A stretch of DNA of 64,000 nt from Candidatus Eremiobacteraceae bacterium (GTDB lineage Bacteria; Vulcanimicrobiota; Vulcanimicrobiia; Eremiobacterales; Eremiobacteraceae), in NCBI GenBank assembly GCA_035295225.1, contig DATGJI010000025.1:1-64000 (forward strand). The letters run 5' to 3'. The translations under genes and the position numbers were made by a program. Shown here piece by piece: positions 56,584 to 64,000 of this stretch. The notes below the pieces were generated by a model. The model saw only the letters and a list, made by a program, of their open reading frames with translations, did no database searches and was not told the DNA's origin. The first letter of the stretch is position 1, and each line of letters starts with the position of its first letter.

Positions 56584-58665
56584 ATGATCTACAACAATCG
56601 GTACCGGGTCGATGCGGTCATCGGCGAAGGCGGCATGGCGGTCGTACATCGAGGTTACGATCTCTTGCTGCGGCGTCAAGTCGCGATAAAAGTGCTCCGT
56701 CCGCAATTCGCGGCGGACGACGAATTCGTGCAACGCTTCTACCAGGAAGCGCAGGCCGCCGCAAGACTCAGCCATCCCAAGATAGTCAACACGTATGACG
56801 TCGGTGAGAACGACGGCACGAACTATATCGTGCAGGAATACGTCGCCGGGGAAACCCTCGCCGAGCTGATCGCGCGCCAGGGAAGAATTCCTCAGACCGC
56901 CGCAGTCCGCTACGCGCAGCAGATCTGCCGAGCGCTCGCGGCAGCACATCGGGCCGATCTGCTGCATCGCGACATCAAGCCGTCCAACATTCTCGTCACG
57001 CCGGACGACGATGTGCGCGTTGCCGATTTCGGATTGGCGGGCGCTGCCGAGACTCGCGGCTCCGGCGCCGACGCGATCATGGGATCCGTTCCATATTGCG
57101 CGCCGGAAGTGCTGGCCGGCGACGCCGTGACCGAAGCGGCCGACTTATACAGCGTAGGCGTCGTGCTGTACGAGATGCTCACCGGCAACAAACCCTATGT
57201 CGGCGCGTCGCCGCAAGAAGTCGCAGCCCAGCAGTTGCGTGGACCGCAAGATCTCGACTTTCCGGACGATGTCTCACCGGCGTTGCGCGCGATGATCTTG
57301 AAACTGCTCGACCCATCTCCGAAAGAACGGTATCGCACGGCCGGCGAATGTTTGAGCGCGCTGCGCCGCGTGGCCCGCGGTGACGGCACCGCAGAGGATG
57401 ATGAACCGGGACCCGATAGTCCGACCGCACTGCTGAGACGCCGCGCCGCGGCACGCAGGGCCGCTGCTGCCGCCGACGACGCCGCTCCCGCGCGTTGGAG
57501 CGGCCGCCGCCTTGCGCTCTTCGCATGCGGCGTCCTCGCAGTGGTCTTGATCGTCGCCGTCCTTTCCGCGGCATGGCGTTCGGGAGCGCAAGGGCTCCGC
57601 ATGCCCGACGTCAGCGGAAAATCGGTGGTCGATGCGGTGGACGCGCTGCACCAATCGGGCGTCGACGACGTTGCCATCAAGCAGCAGCACGACCCGAAGA
57701 CCGAGAGCGGATTGGTCGACGGCACCGATCCGGCGGCGGGCACCGCGCTGCAGCGCGGACAGAAGGTCACGCTCCTCGTGAGCGCCGGACCGCTCAGCGC
57801 GAAGGTTCCGGTCGTCACCGGAAAAGATGTGAAGACCGCGACTGCCGCACTCGCATCTGCCGGTTTTTCCGTCGTGGTCGGCACGCCGGTGCATTCCGAC
57901 AACGTACCGGCCGGCAACATCGCGAAGACGAATCCGGCCGGCGGCGAACCGGCCGCCCAATCCGACGTCGTCGTGATCTTCCCGAGCTCGGGGCCGCAGA
58001 CCATCAGCGTCCCCAACGTGGTGGCGCTGACCGATGACGTCGCGCGAACCATCCTCGCGAAAGCCGGTCTCACGCTCTCGATCAGCCAGGTCGTCGCGAG
58101 CGACAACATTCCCGCGCACGCGATCATCGATCAGGACCCAAGCGGCGGCACGCCGGCCAAACCGCATTCGGTCGTCACCGTCCGCATAAGCGGCGGGCCA
58201 AATGCCATCACGGTTCCGGACGTCGTAGGAGGCACGCTCGACGACGCGCGCCGCTCGCTTGCGCAAGCCGGCCTTTCGGTCGGCACGGTCGCAGATGCAA
58301 TGGATTCCGGCACGACGCCGGGCACCGTCATCAGCCAGAACCCGGCGGCAAACACGCCGACCGCGCAAGGCGCCACGATCGACCTTGTCGTGGCCGTCGC
58401 AGTCATCGGCGGCCCGAGCGCGCAGCCAGGCGCGACGCCGTCAGCGGCGCCAAGCGCTGCACCGCAACCCGTACCGAATGTCGTCGGCATGACGCTCGAC
58501 GCCGCACGAGCCGCGCTGCAAGCCGCCGGTTACGTGGTTCAGAACGTCACGGTGCAGCCCGGCAGTCCGCCGGACGCAAAAGTGATCGCCACGGATCCGC
58601 AAGCGGGCGCGACGCCGGCGGCCGGGTCAAACACGGTCACGATCACCCTCGGCCCGGGCAACTGA
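56584..58665 (+). CDS. PASTA-domain Ser/Thr protein kinase
   Basis: A 693-residue membrane kinase of the PknB/PrkC/Stk type. Kinase elements: glycine loop GEGGMA, VAIK (Lys36), HRDIKPSN (128-135), DFG (148-150) and APE (173-175). A proline/alanine linker, one membrane helix (about 310-332) and five extracellular PASTA domains (about 339-693) follow. PASTA domains bind muropeptides or lipid II and so link wall state to kinase activity. ATG 56584 is used. A longer frame from 56407 lies in the divergent leader. It is transcribed away from the PBP gene. Confidence 0.94.
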   Translation: MIYNNRYRVDAVIGEGGMAVVHRGYDLLLRRQVAIKVLRPQFAADDEFVQRFYQEAQAAARLSHPKIVNTYDVGENDGTNYIVQEYVAGETLAELIARQGRIPQTAAVRYAQQICRALAAAHRADLLHRDIKPSNILVTPDDDVRVADFGLAGAAETRGSGADAIMGSVPYCAPEVLAGDAVTEAADLYSVGVVLYEMLTGNKPYVGASPQEVAAQQLRGPQDLDFPDDVSPALRAMILKLLDPSPKERYRTAGECLSALRRVARGDGTAEDDEPGPDSPTALLRRRAAARRAAAAADDAAPARWSGRRLALFACGVLAVVLIVAVLSAAWRSGAQGLRMPDVSGKSVVDAVDALHQSGVDDVAIKQQHDPKTESGLVDGTDPAAGTALQRGQKVTLLVSAGPLSAKVPVVTGKDVKTATAALASAGFSVVVGTPVHSDNVPAGNIAKTNPAGGEPAAQSDVVVIFPSSGPQTISVPNVVALTDDVARTILAKAGLTLSISQVVASDNIPAHAIIDQDPSGGTPAKPHSVVTVRISGGPNAITVPDVVGGTLDDARRSLAQAGLSVGTVADAMDSGTTPGTVISQNPAANTPTAQGATIDLVVAVAVIGGPSAQPGATPSAAPSAAPQPVPNVVGMTLDAARAALQAAGYVVQNVTVQPGSPPDAKVIATDPQAGATPAAGSNTVTITLGPGN

Positions 58666-58666
58666 C

Positions 58667-59263
58667 GTGTGGGAAGCACTCACCGCTATCGGCTCGATCT
58701 TGTCGGCCATCGTCATCGCGGTAACGGTCGTGATGGCCGCGCGCCAGGTTAAGATCACGACGGATCAGTTGGAGCAGACACGGCGAGCGACGCAATTCGA
58801 GGCTGTGCGCAGCGTCCTGCTCGAGATGGTCGATCCGAAATTCGTAGACGCCTACCGGTTCGTCATCCAAGAGCTCTCTGAGCGCTTGGAAGACGAGACA
58901 TTCTACAGAGAAGTCGGGCAGATCGGCGTCGCCGACGACCGCGTGCACAAAGAGCTGTACATTTTGCGGTCGCTCGACAGAATCGGTACGTACGTCAAGT
59001 ACGGCCTTGTCGACGGGCCGGTGATCTACGACAGTTACGCGCCGCGAATCATTTTGAGTTGGGAGCTGCTCGCGGAAGTCGTCGCAATTCATCGCAGGAT
59101 TGCGAGCGTGCGTCTTTATCGAGCTGCAGAGTACTTGTATGGCGATAGCAAGCGCTGGGCAGAGTCGAATGAAGCCGGATCCGACGTCGTCGGGTCGGTT
59201 AAGAGGATGGCAGAGTTCGCTGCCGGGGCGTCAAGGTCGACCGCCCCAGGCGAATTATCGTGA
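58667..59263 (+). CDS. Membrane protein of unknown function
   Basis: A 198-residue protein. One N-terminal membrane helix (residues 5-24, ALTAIGSILSAIVIAVTVVM) is followed by a short coiled coil (RQVKITTDQLEQTRRATQFEAVRSVL) and a helical cytoplasmic domain. The helix, then Arg-Gln and a T/R-rich coiled-coil followed by V-L-L-E-M, resembles the DUF4760 type, but I am not sure. GTG 58667 begins 1 nt after the kinase stop. Overlap with ruvC (4 nt) ties it to the recombination operon. Confidence 0.65.
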   Translation: MWEALTAIGSILSAIVIAVTVVMAARQVKITTDQLEQTRRATQFEAVRSVLLEMVDPKFVDAYRFVIQELSERLEDETFYREVGQIGVADDRVHKELYILRSLDRIGTYVKYGLVDGPVIYDSYAPRIILSWELLAEVVAIHRRIASVRLYRAAEYLYGDSKRWAESNEAGSDVVGSVKRMAEFAAGASRSTAPGELS

Positions 59264-59763
59264 GAATCCTCGGCGTCGATCCGAGCCTCTATGTCACGGG
59301 CTACGGAGTCATAGAAACGAACGGCGGCATCCTGCGGCTTCTGGAGGCGGGCGTGCTCGCGCCTGAAAGAGGTCAGACGCTCTCCGAACGGCTCGCCGAC
59401 CTCCAGCGCGGCATTCTTGAGATCGTCACATCGTTCAAACCGGATGCTATGGTCGTCGAGCAAGTCTTCTCGCGCGGCGCATTTCCAAGGACCGCGCTTC
59501 TCATGGCGCATGCGCGCGGCGCGCTGGTCTGCTCGGCCGGACTCTGCGCGCTTCCGGTCTTCGACTACGCCGCGACGCATGTGAAAAAGGCGCTCGTGGG
59601 CCGAGGCGCAGCGACAAAAGAACAGGTCGCGGCGATGGTCGTGCATGCGCTCCGCCTAAAGAGCACTCCGTCTCCCGAAGACGTCACCGATGCTTTAGCG
59701 CTCGCGATCGCGCACTCGCGGCGCTGCGCGGCCGATCTCGCCCGGGGCGCCGCGGCTCGCTGA
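59260..59763 (+). CDS. ruvC: Holliday junction resolvase RuvC
   Basis: A 167-residue endonuclease resolving Holliday junctions. The four acidic active-site residues appear in place: D7 (MRILGVDPS), E67 (AMVVEQVF), and D141 and D144 (PEDVTDALALAIAH). The basic segment ATHVKKALVGRGAATKEQV is the family's DNA-binding loop. GTG 59260 overlaps the upstream gene by 4 nt and the stop abuts ruvA. The C-terminal 15 residues are Ala/Arg-rich. Confidence 0.95.
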   Translation: MRILGVDPSLYVTGYGVIETNGGILRLLEAGVLAPERGQTLSERLADLQRGILEIVTSFKPDAMVVEQVFSRGAFPRTALLMAHARGALVCSAGLCALPVFDYAATHVKKALVGRGAATKEQVAAMVVHALRLKSTPSPEDVTDALALAIAHSRRCAADLARGAAAR

Positions 59764-60401
59764 TGTTCTCGCGAATCGAGGGCGCATTGCGTGAACGGCG
59801 CGCGAATGCCGTACTCGTAGAGACCGGCGGCCTCTGCTATGAGATCATGCTGCCCGGCTGCGTTGCCGATAAGATCGCCGGAGTGGCGCCGGGAGACCCG
59901 CTCGCCCTCGAAGTGTTTCCGTACATGCAGATCGACGGCAATCGCGGCACGCCCATCTACATCGGCTTTACGAATCCCGTCGAACGCGAATTCTTCGAAG
60001 CACTGCTGACGGTCGCGAGCATCGGCCCAAAGACCGCAGCAAAAGCTTTCTCCCGGCCGATGGCGGAGATCGCTCGATCGATCGACGACGGCGACCACGC
60101 GAGCCTGCGCGCGCTGCCCGGCATCGGCGCGCAAAAGGCGAAGGACATCATCGCCAAACTGCAGGGCAAAGTCTCGCGCTTTGGGCTCATTCGCGGCGAA
60201 GACCAGGGCAAGGGCAAGAATCAGCAGCCCCAACCTGATTTCGTCACCGAAGCGATCGACGTGCTCCTCCAATTGCAGTACCGGCGGCCCGAGGCCGCGG
60301 CGATGGCAAGTGAAGCCCTTGCGGCAAACGACGGCATCAAGAACGCCGAGGATCTCTTGACCGAGATCTATCGCCGGCGGTCGCGCGAGCCGGAGCATTG
60401 A
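59763..60401 (+). CDS. ruvA: Holliday junction branch migration protein RuvA
   Basis: A 212-residue RuvA: an N-terminal OB-fold domain (MFSRIEGALRERRANAVLVETGG), two helix-hairpin-helix motifs (ASIGPKTAAKAF and ALPGIGAQKAKDIIAKL), an acidic-to-basic flexible linker and domain III (about 160-205) that contacts RuvB. It binds four-way junctions as a tetramer. ATG 59763 shares its first base with the ruvC stop. A normal ruvC-ruvA-ruvB order follows. Confidence 0.95.
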   Translation: MFSRIEGALRERRANAVLVETGGLCYEIMLPGCVADKIAGVAPGDPLALEVFPYMQIDGNRGTPIYIGFTNPVEREFFEALLTVASIGPKTAAKAFSRPMAEIARSIDDGDHASLRALPGIGAQKAKDIIAKLQGKVSRFGLIRGEDQGKGKNQQPQPDFVTEAIDVLLQLQYRRPEAAAMASEALAANDGIKNAEDLLTEIYRRRSREPEH

Positions 60402-60458
60402 ACGAAAACGACCATACTGAGCGACGCAAGGCAGGCGCGCGGGCGACTGCGACAAAAC

Positions 60459-61526
60459 GTGTCGTGCATGCCGCGTAAACCGACGATGCGAGGAGATGAG
60501 AGCGCCGCGCCTGCGACGCGCAGCGTCGCTGCTCCCGAGGAGACGGTCGAAGAGCAGATCATCGCGGTCACGCTTCGTCCGGCGGGCTTCGATCGGTACG
60601 TCGGTCAGAAGCCGGTCGTGGAGAACCTCAAGATCTCGATAGAGGCGGCGAAGCGGCGCGGCGAGCCGCTCGAGCACGTCCTCGTCCACGGGCCGCCGGG
60701 CCTCGGAAAGACCACGCTCGCCAATATCATCGCGCGCGACATGGGCGCGACGTTTCACCAGGTATCTGGCCCCACGCTGGAGCGGCCGGGCGATCTGGTC
60801 GGAATACTCACGAATCTCCAGGCGGGCGACGTGCTCTTCATCGACGAGATCCACCGGCTGCCTCGAGTCGTCGAAGAATTTCTCTATCCGGCGATGGAAG
60901 ACTTCGCGATTGATTTCATGGTGGACAAAGGCGCGTACGCCAAGACCATCAAGATTTCTCTCAAGCGGTTCACGCTTGTCGGGGCGACGACGCGCGCGGG
61001 CATGCTCTCCGCGCCGCTGCGCGATCGCTTCGGCATCGTGCACCATCTCGAATACTACACGCCGGACGAGCTCTGCGAAATCGTCACGCACTCGGCCTCG
61101 GTGCTCGGCGTCGCACTCGAACCCGGCGGTGCGCGCGAAATCGCCGCCCGCGCGCGAGGGACGCCGCGGGTCGCGAATCGACTCTTGCGGCGGCTGCGCG
61201 ACTACGCGGAAGTCAAAGCGAACGGCGTCATCGATCTGGACGTCGCCAAAGCCGCTCTCGAGCTCGAGCGCATCGACCTGCTCGGACTCGACGCGCTTGA
61301 CCGCGCATTCCTGAACGCCTTGATCGGGCAGTACAACGGCGGCCCGGTCGGCATCGGAGCGCTAGCCGCGAGCTTGAACGAAGAAGAGGCGACGCTCATC
61401 GACGTCGTCGAGCCATATCTCATGCAAATCGGCTTTTTGCAGCGCACGGCTGCTGGAAGACGCGCCACTCCCTCCGCCCGCGCGCACGCAGGCGAACGGT
61501 CGGCGGACCCGCCTCGACTATTGTGA
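60459..61526 (+). CDS. ruvB: Holliday junction branch migration helicase RuvB
   Basis: A 355-residue AAA+ motor. Conserved elements: the [11 protein letters not shown] region, Walker [10 protein letters not shown], Walker [10 protein letters not shown], sensor I VGATTRAG, the arginine finger region LRDRFG and the winged-helix end [17 protein letters not shown]. It drives branch migration with RuvA. GTG 60459, ATG 60468 and ATG 60486 are in frame. The later ones would match family length better. It is complete and well conserved. Confidence 0.96.
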   Translation: MSCMPRKPTMRGDESAAPATRSVAAPEETVEEQIIAVTLRPAGFDRYVGQKPVVENLKISIEAAKRRGEPLEHVLVHGPPGLGKTTLANIIARDMGATFHQVSGPTLERPGDLVGILTNLQAGDVLFIDEIHRLPRVVEEFLYPAMEDFAIDFMVDKGAYAKTIKISLKRFTLVGATTRAGMLSAPLRDRFGIVHHLEYYTPDELCEIVTHSASVLGVALEPGGAREIAARARGTPRVANRLLRRLRDYAEVKANGVIDLDVAKAALELERIDLLGLDALDRAFLNALIGQYNGGPVGIGALAASLNEEEATLIDVVEPYLMQIGFLQRTAAGRRATPSARAHAGERSADPPRLL

Positions 61527-62731
61527 CGCGCATTCACAGAAGCAAAGCACACAGTTGGGTTCGCATGGCTGCCGTCGCGGCGGCCGCGGTCGTCCTATTC
61601 GCGCCCGACAACGCCCTCGCGGGTGATACGGTGCGCATCGCATTGGTGCGGCATGTGACAAGCGCCGTGCTCGCGTCGGAAGCAGGTCTGACCGTTCGAC
61701 CGACGAGCGACGTCGATCCGGCTCGTTCTGTCGTGCTTCCCGACGTCGCGACTGTGCTGGATGTCCGCGCCGAAAGCGGAAGGCTGGTCATCGCGAACTC
61801 GATCGAAGTCGGGACGAAGGTGCTCATCGCATCGCCCTTCGGCTTGCCGATCGACGTCAACGGCGCACCCTACCGCGGAAGCATCGTCGTACAGCTCGAT
61901 CCCGATGGCGCTCTGACGGTCGTCGATTTCGTCGATCTCGAGCAGTACCTATACGGCGTTGTGGGAAGCGAGATGCCGGCTTCCTGGCCCACAGCAGCGC
62001 TCGAAGCTCAAGCGATCGTGGCGCGCACGTACGCGGTCGGACGTCTCGGTATCCGCGACGACGTCGGATACGATCTCGTCGCCGGCGATCAGGATCAAGC
62101 GTATGGCGGCGTCGACTCGGAATCGCCTTCGACGATTCTCGCGGCGGATGCTACGCGCGGTGAAATTCTCGTCTACGGTGGCCAGATCGTGCACACGTAT
62201 TATTCCGCCGACGACGGCGGCTTCACCGCGGACGGTTCGGCGCTTTCCGATCCGCAGCCGTATCTCAAAGCGAAGCCGGATCCTTACGCGCTCGGCTCGC
62301 CCGACAACGAGTGGTCGGCGACGATTCCGGCCGCGGACCTCGCCCAATCCGTCGACGCGTACTATACAAACGTAGGCGACGTGACAGGCATCGAGTCCGG
62401 CCCGACGGACGAATCCGGGAGGCTCGAATCAATATCGATTTTCGGCACGTTGGGTTCTGCAACGCTGAGCGGATTCGATTTCCGGCGGCTTGCCGGGCGC
62501 AGGACGGTGCGAAGCACGAGGATCTCTGCGGTCGCACTCGAGGGTTCGCGCATCAGAGTTTCGGGTTCCGGCTTCGGCCACGGCGTGGGGCTGTCGCAAT
62601 GGGGCGCGCGCAGCATGGCGGCATCGGGCATCGACTGCCTCGGTATCTTGCGATTCTATTACAGCGGAACGGCGCTCACGACGATCGCGGATGGGCCCGC
62701 GTATGCCGCACCACCCGTGCTTGGACCGTGA
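61523..62731 (+). CDS. SpoIID/LytB domain protein
   Basis: A 402-residue exported protein with signal peptide (residues about 13-33) and a SpoIID/LytB domain: [34 protein letters not shown], then [14 protein letters not shown] and the closing [17 protein letters not shown]. SpoIID is a lytic transglycosylase that strips glycan after amidase action. The same domain occurs in non-sporulating bacteria, where it remodels septal wall. GTG 61523 overlaps the ruvB stop by 4 nt. No sporulation genes are seen in the window, so a general wall-remodelling role is most likely. Confidence 0.9.
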   Translation: MTRIHRSKAHSWVRMAAVAAAAVVLFAPDNALAGDTVRIALVRHVTSAVLASEAGLTVRPTSDVDPARSVVLPDVATVLDVRAESGRLVIANSIEVGTKVLIASPFGLPIDVNGAPYRGSIVVQLDPDGALTVVDFVDLEQYLYGVVGSEMPASWPTAALEAQAIVARTYAVGRLGIRDDVGYDLVAGDQDQAYGGVDSESPSTILAADATRGEILVYGGQIVHTYYSADDGGFTADGSALSDPQPYLKAKPDPYALGSPDNEWSATIPAADLAQSVDAYYTNVGDVTGIESGPTDESGRLESISIFGTLGSATLSGFDFRRLAGRRTVRSTRISAVALEGSRIRVSGSGFGHGVGLSQWGARSMAASGIDCLGILRFYYSGTALTTIADGPAYAAPPVLGP

Positions 62732-63795
62732 GCGATGCTCGTGATGTCGAGGAACGAACTTATCGCGTCGAATCTTACGATTACGCGTTACCGACTGAGC
62801 TCATAGCGCAACGTCCGACCCCGGTTCGCACGGCGTCGCGGTTGCTCGTCCTACCTGCCGCCGGCCCCATCGCGCACAGGGGGTTCGCGGACCTGGCTGA
62901 CTTACTGCGCGCTGGAGATGTGGTCGTCGCCAACGATACGCGCGTGCTGCGCGCGCGTATCCCGGCCAAACGTGCCCGGGGCGGAGCGGCCGAAGTGCTC
63001 CTGCTCGGACCCGACAGCATTCCTGGGCGATGGGAAGCGCTCGTCCGGCCCGGGCGCAGGATAAGACCCGGTGATACGCTTTCACTCGGCGAGGGCGCCA
63101 GCATCCATATCGAAGACCGGACGCCGGATGGCGGCCGAATCGTCCGCTTCCACGGCGTGACGGCCGACGAGGCGATGGATCGTTACGGCAGCATGCCGCT
63201 TCCTCCATATATAACAGAAGCACCGCAAGACGCGGATGAGCGGTATCAGACCGTCTATGCCCGGCTGCCGGGGTCGGCAGCCGCACCCACTGCCGGTCTC
63301 CATTTCACGACAGAACTTATCGAACGCCTGAAGAACTCGGATATCCATTGGACGACGCTCACGCTGGACGTGGGCACCGCGACGTTTCGGCCGGTCACCG
63401 CTGCGGACGTGCGCGAGCATAGGATGCATCTCGAGCGATTTGCGATACCGGCGGACACTGCAGCCGCGGTCGCTGCGGCCAAACGCGAGGGCAGGCGCGT
63501 CATCGCGGTCGGCACGACGGCACTTCGTGCGCTTGAGGCCGCCGCGGGTGAGGACGGCACGGTCGCATCCGGCCCCGGCGCGACCGATCTCTTCATCTAC
63601 CATCCGTTTCGGTTCCGGGTTGTCGACGCGCTCATCACGAACTTCCACCTGCCCCGATCGACGCTGCTTATGCTCGTGTGCGCGTTCGCCGGGCGTGAGC
63701 GCGCCATCGCGGCGTATGAAGAAGCTGTGCGGCTCGGCTACCGGTTCTTCTCGTTCGGCGACGCGATGTTCGTCGAGCGCCGGACTACCGGGTAG
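62728..63795 (+). CDS. queA: S-adenosylmethionine:tRNA ribosyltransferase-isomerase
   Basis: A 355-residue enzyme of queuosine synthesis that transfers and isomerises the ribosyl of SAM onto 7-aminomethyl-7-deazaguanine at G34 of tRNA. Motifs present: YDYALPTELIAQ, NDTRVLRARI, MPLPPYI, YARLPGSAAAPTAGLHFT and LHLPRSTLLMLVCAFAG-like (FHLPRSTLLML). Complete. GTG 62728 overlaps the spoIID stop by 4 nt. Its 3' end overlaps the convergent RqcH gene by 11 nt. Confidence 0.94.
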   Translation: MSDARDVEERTYRVESYDYALPTELIAQRPTPVRTASRLLVLPAAGPIAHRGFADLADLLRAGDVVVANDTRVLRARIPAKRARGGAAEVLLLGPDSIPGRWEALVRPGRRIRPGDTLSLGEGASIHIEDRTPDGGRIVRFHGVTADEAMDRYGSMPLPPYITEAPQDADERYQTVYARLPGSAAAPTAGLHFTTELIERLKNSDIHWTTLTLDVGTATFRPVTAADVREHRMHLERFAIPADTAAAVAAAKREGRRVIAVGTTALRALEAAAGEDGTVASGPGATDLFIYHPFRFRVVDALITNFHLPRSTLLMLVCAFAGRERAIAAYEEAVRLGYRFFSFGDAMFVERRTTG

Positions 63796-64000
63796 GCGCG
63801 ACGAGCACCGTCTGGAAATCCGTGTACCAGACCATGCCCGTCCTGCCTTTGCCTTGCTTGCGGACGTGCTTGCGGCGAGTGTAATCCACTTCCACTTTTC
63901 CCGATTCCGCTGCCCGGCTGCTGCCTGCGGCGAGTCCGGCCGCGGCCAGAATCTCTTCGTGCGTCGGCTGCGTTCTGCCGCCGGGAAGACGCAGGATCAC
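63785..64000 (-). CDS. NFACT/RqcH family protein, C-terminal fragment
   Basis: Only the last 71 residues are in the window; the gene continues beyond 64000. The segment contains EVDYTRRKHVRKQGKGRTGMVWYTDFQTVLVAP, the conserved end of the NFACT-R (DUF814) domain of RqcH/fibronectin-binding-like proteins, which in bacteria bind stalled 50S subunits and add C-terminal alanine tails. The upstream LPGGRTQPTHEEILAAAGLAA also fits. The gene ends 11 nt inside queA on the opposite strand. Confidence 0.85.
   Translation of the reverse strand: MILRLPGGRTQPTHEEILAAAGLAAGSSRAAESGKVEVDYTRRKHVRKQGKGRTGMVWYTDFQTVLVAPTR

Noticed and set aside
59565-61091. 508-aa minus-strand ORF opposite ruvC-ruvA-ruvB
   Set aside because: Antisense to three well-conserved genes, and composition is that of a shadow frame.

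Overview
The window is 64 kb of GC-rich (roughly 62 percent by eye) bacterial chromosome, densely coded, with many GTG and TTG starts and ATGA/GTGA stop-start overlaps. No ribosomal RNA is present, so taxonomy is inference. A deep-branching, probably didermic lineage such as Candidatus Eremiobacterota (WPS-2) fits best. The reasons are a Bacillus-like gene order combined with lipobox lipoproteins, a short 4.5S-type SRP RNA, secreted sedolisins and Vgb-like propellers, SARP/STAND regulators and a PASTA kinase. No insertion sequence, prophage, CRISPR array or resistance island was seen.

Layout. 0-11.6 kb: a partial phosphoesterase, then rpsU-yqeY-nfeD-floA-(unknown membrane protein)-phoH-ybeY-dgkA-corC-cdd-recO-ruvX-mltG-DUF1292-glycosyltransferase. 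This is close to the Bacillus rpsU...recO order but lacks pgpH, the yqfBCD genes and era. 11.6-16.7 kb: two large secreted beta-propeller proteins around a low-GC intergenic stretch. 16.7-34.5 kb: thirteen tRNA genes and the SRP RNA gene interleaved with tadA, a BTAD/STAND regulator, an M23 peptidase, lepA, rdgB, an HNH-like gene and an aminotransferase-deoC-ALDH-ALDH-like operon. 34.6-37.8 kb: tig-clpP-clpX. 38-40.6 kb: two tandem lipoprotein sedolisins on the minus strand. 40.8-51.6 kb: a threonine dehydratase, valS and the pyrR-pyrB-pyrC-carA-carB operon. 51.6-54.5 kb: a chimeric membrane-GAF-STAND-TPR protein. 54.4-58.7 kb: a minus-strand lipoprotein and class B PBP, the PBP divergent from a five-PASTA Ser/Thr kinase. 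58.7-64 kb: ruvC-ruvA-ruvB-spoIID-queA, and the 3' end of an NFACT/RqcH gene on the minus strand.

How the genes work together. Most of the window is housekeeping: translation and quality control (rpsU, yqeY, ybeY, tadA, lepA, valS, tRNAs, queA, rqcH), protein export and folding (SRP RNA, tig, clpP, clpX), recombination (recO, ruvABC), pyrimidine synthesis and salvage (pyrRBC, carAB, cdd, deoC) and envelope growth (mltG, M23, SpoIID, PBP, PASTA kinase, dgkA, glycosyltransferase). The less ordinary parts are the membrane-GAF-STAND chimera at 51647-54520, the unknown protein inside the flotillin operon, the half-length aldehyde dehydrogenase beside deoC, the prodomain-poor tandem sedolisins, and two families of intergenic hairpins.
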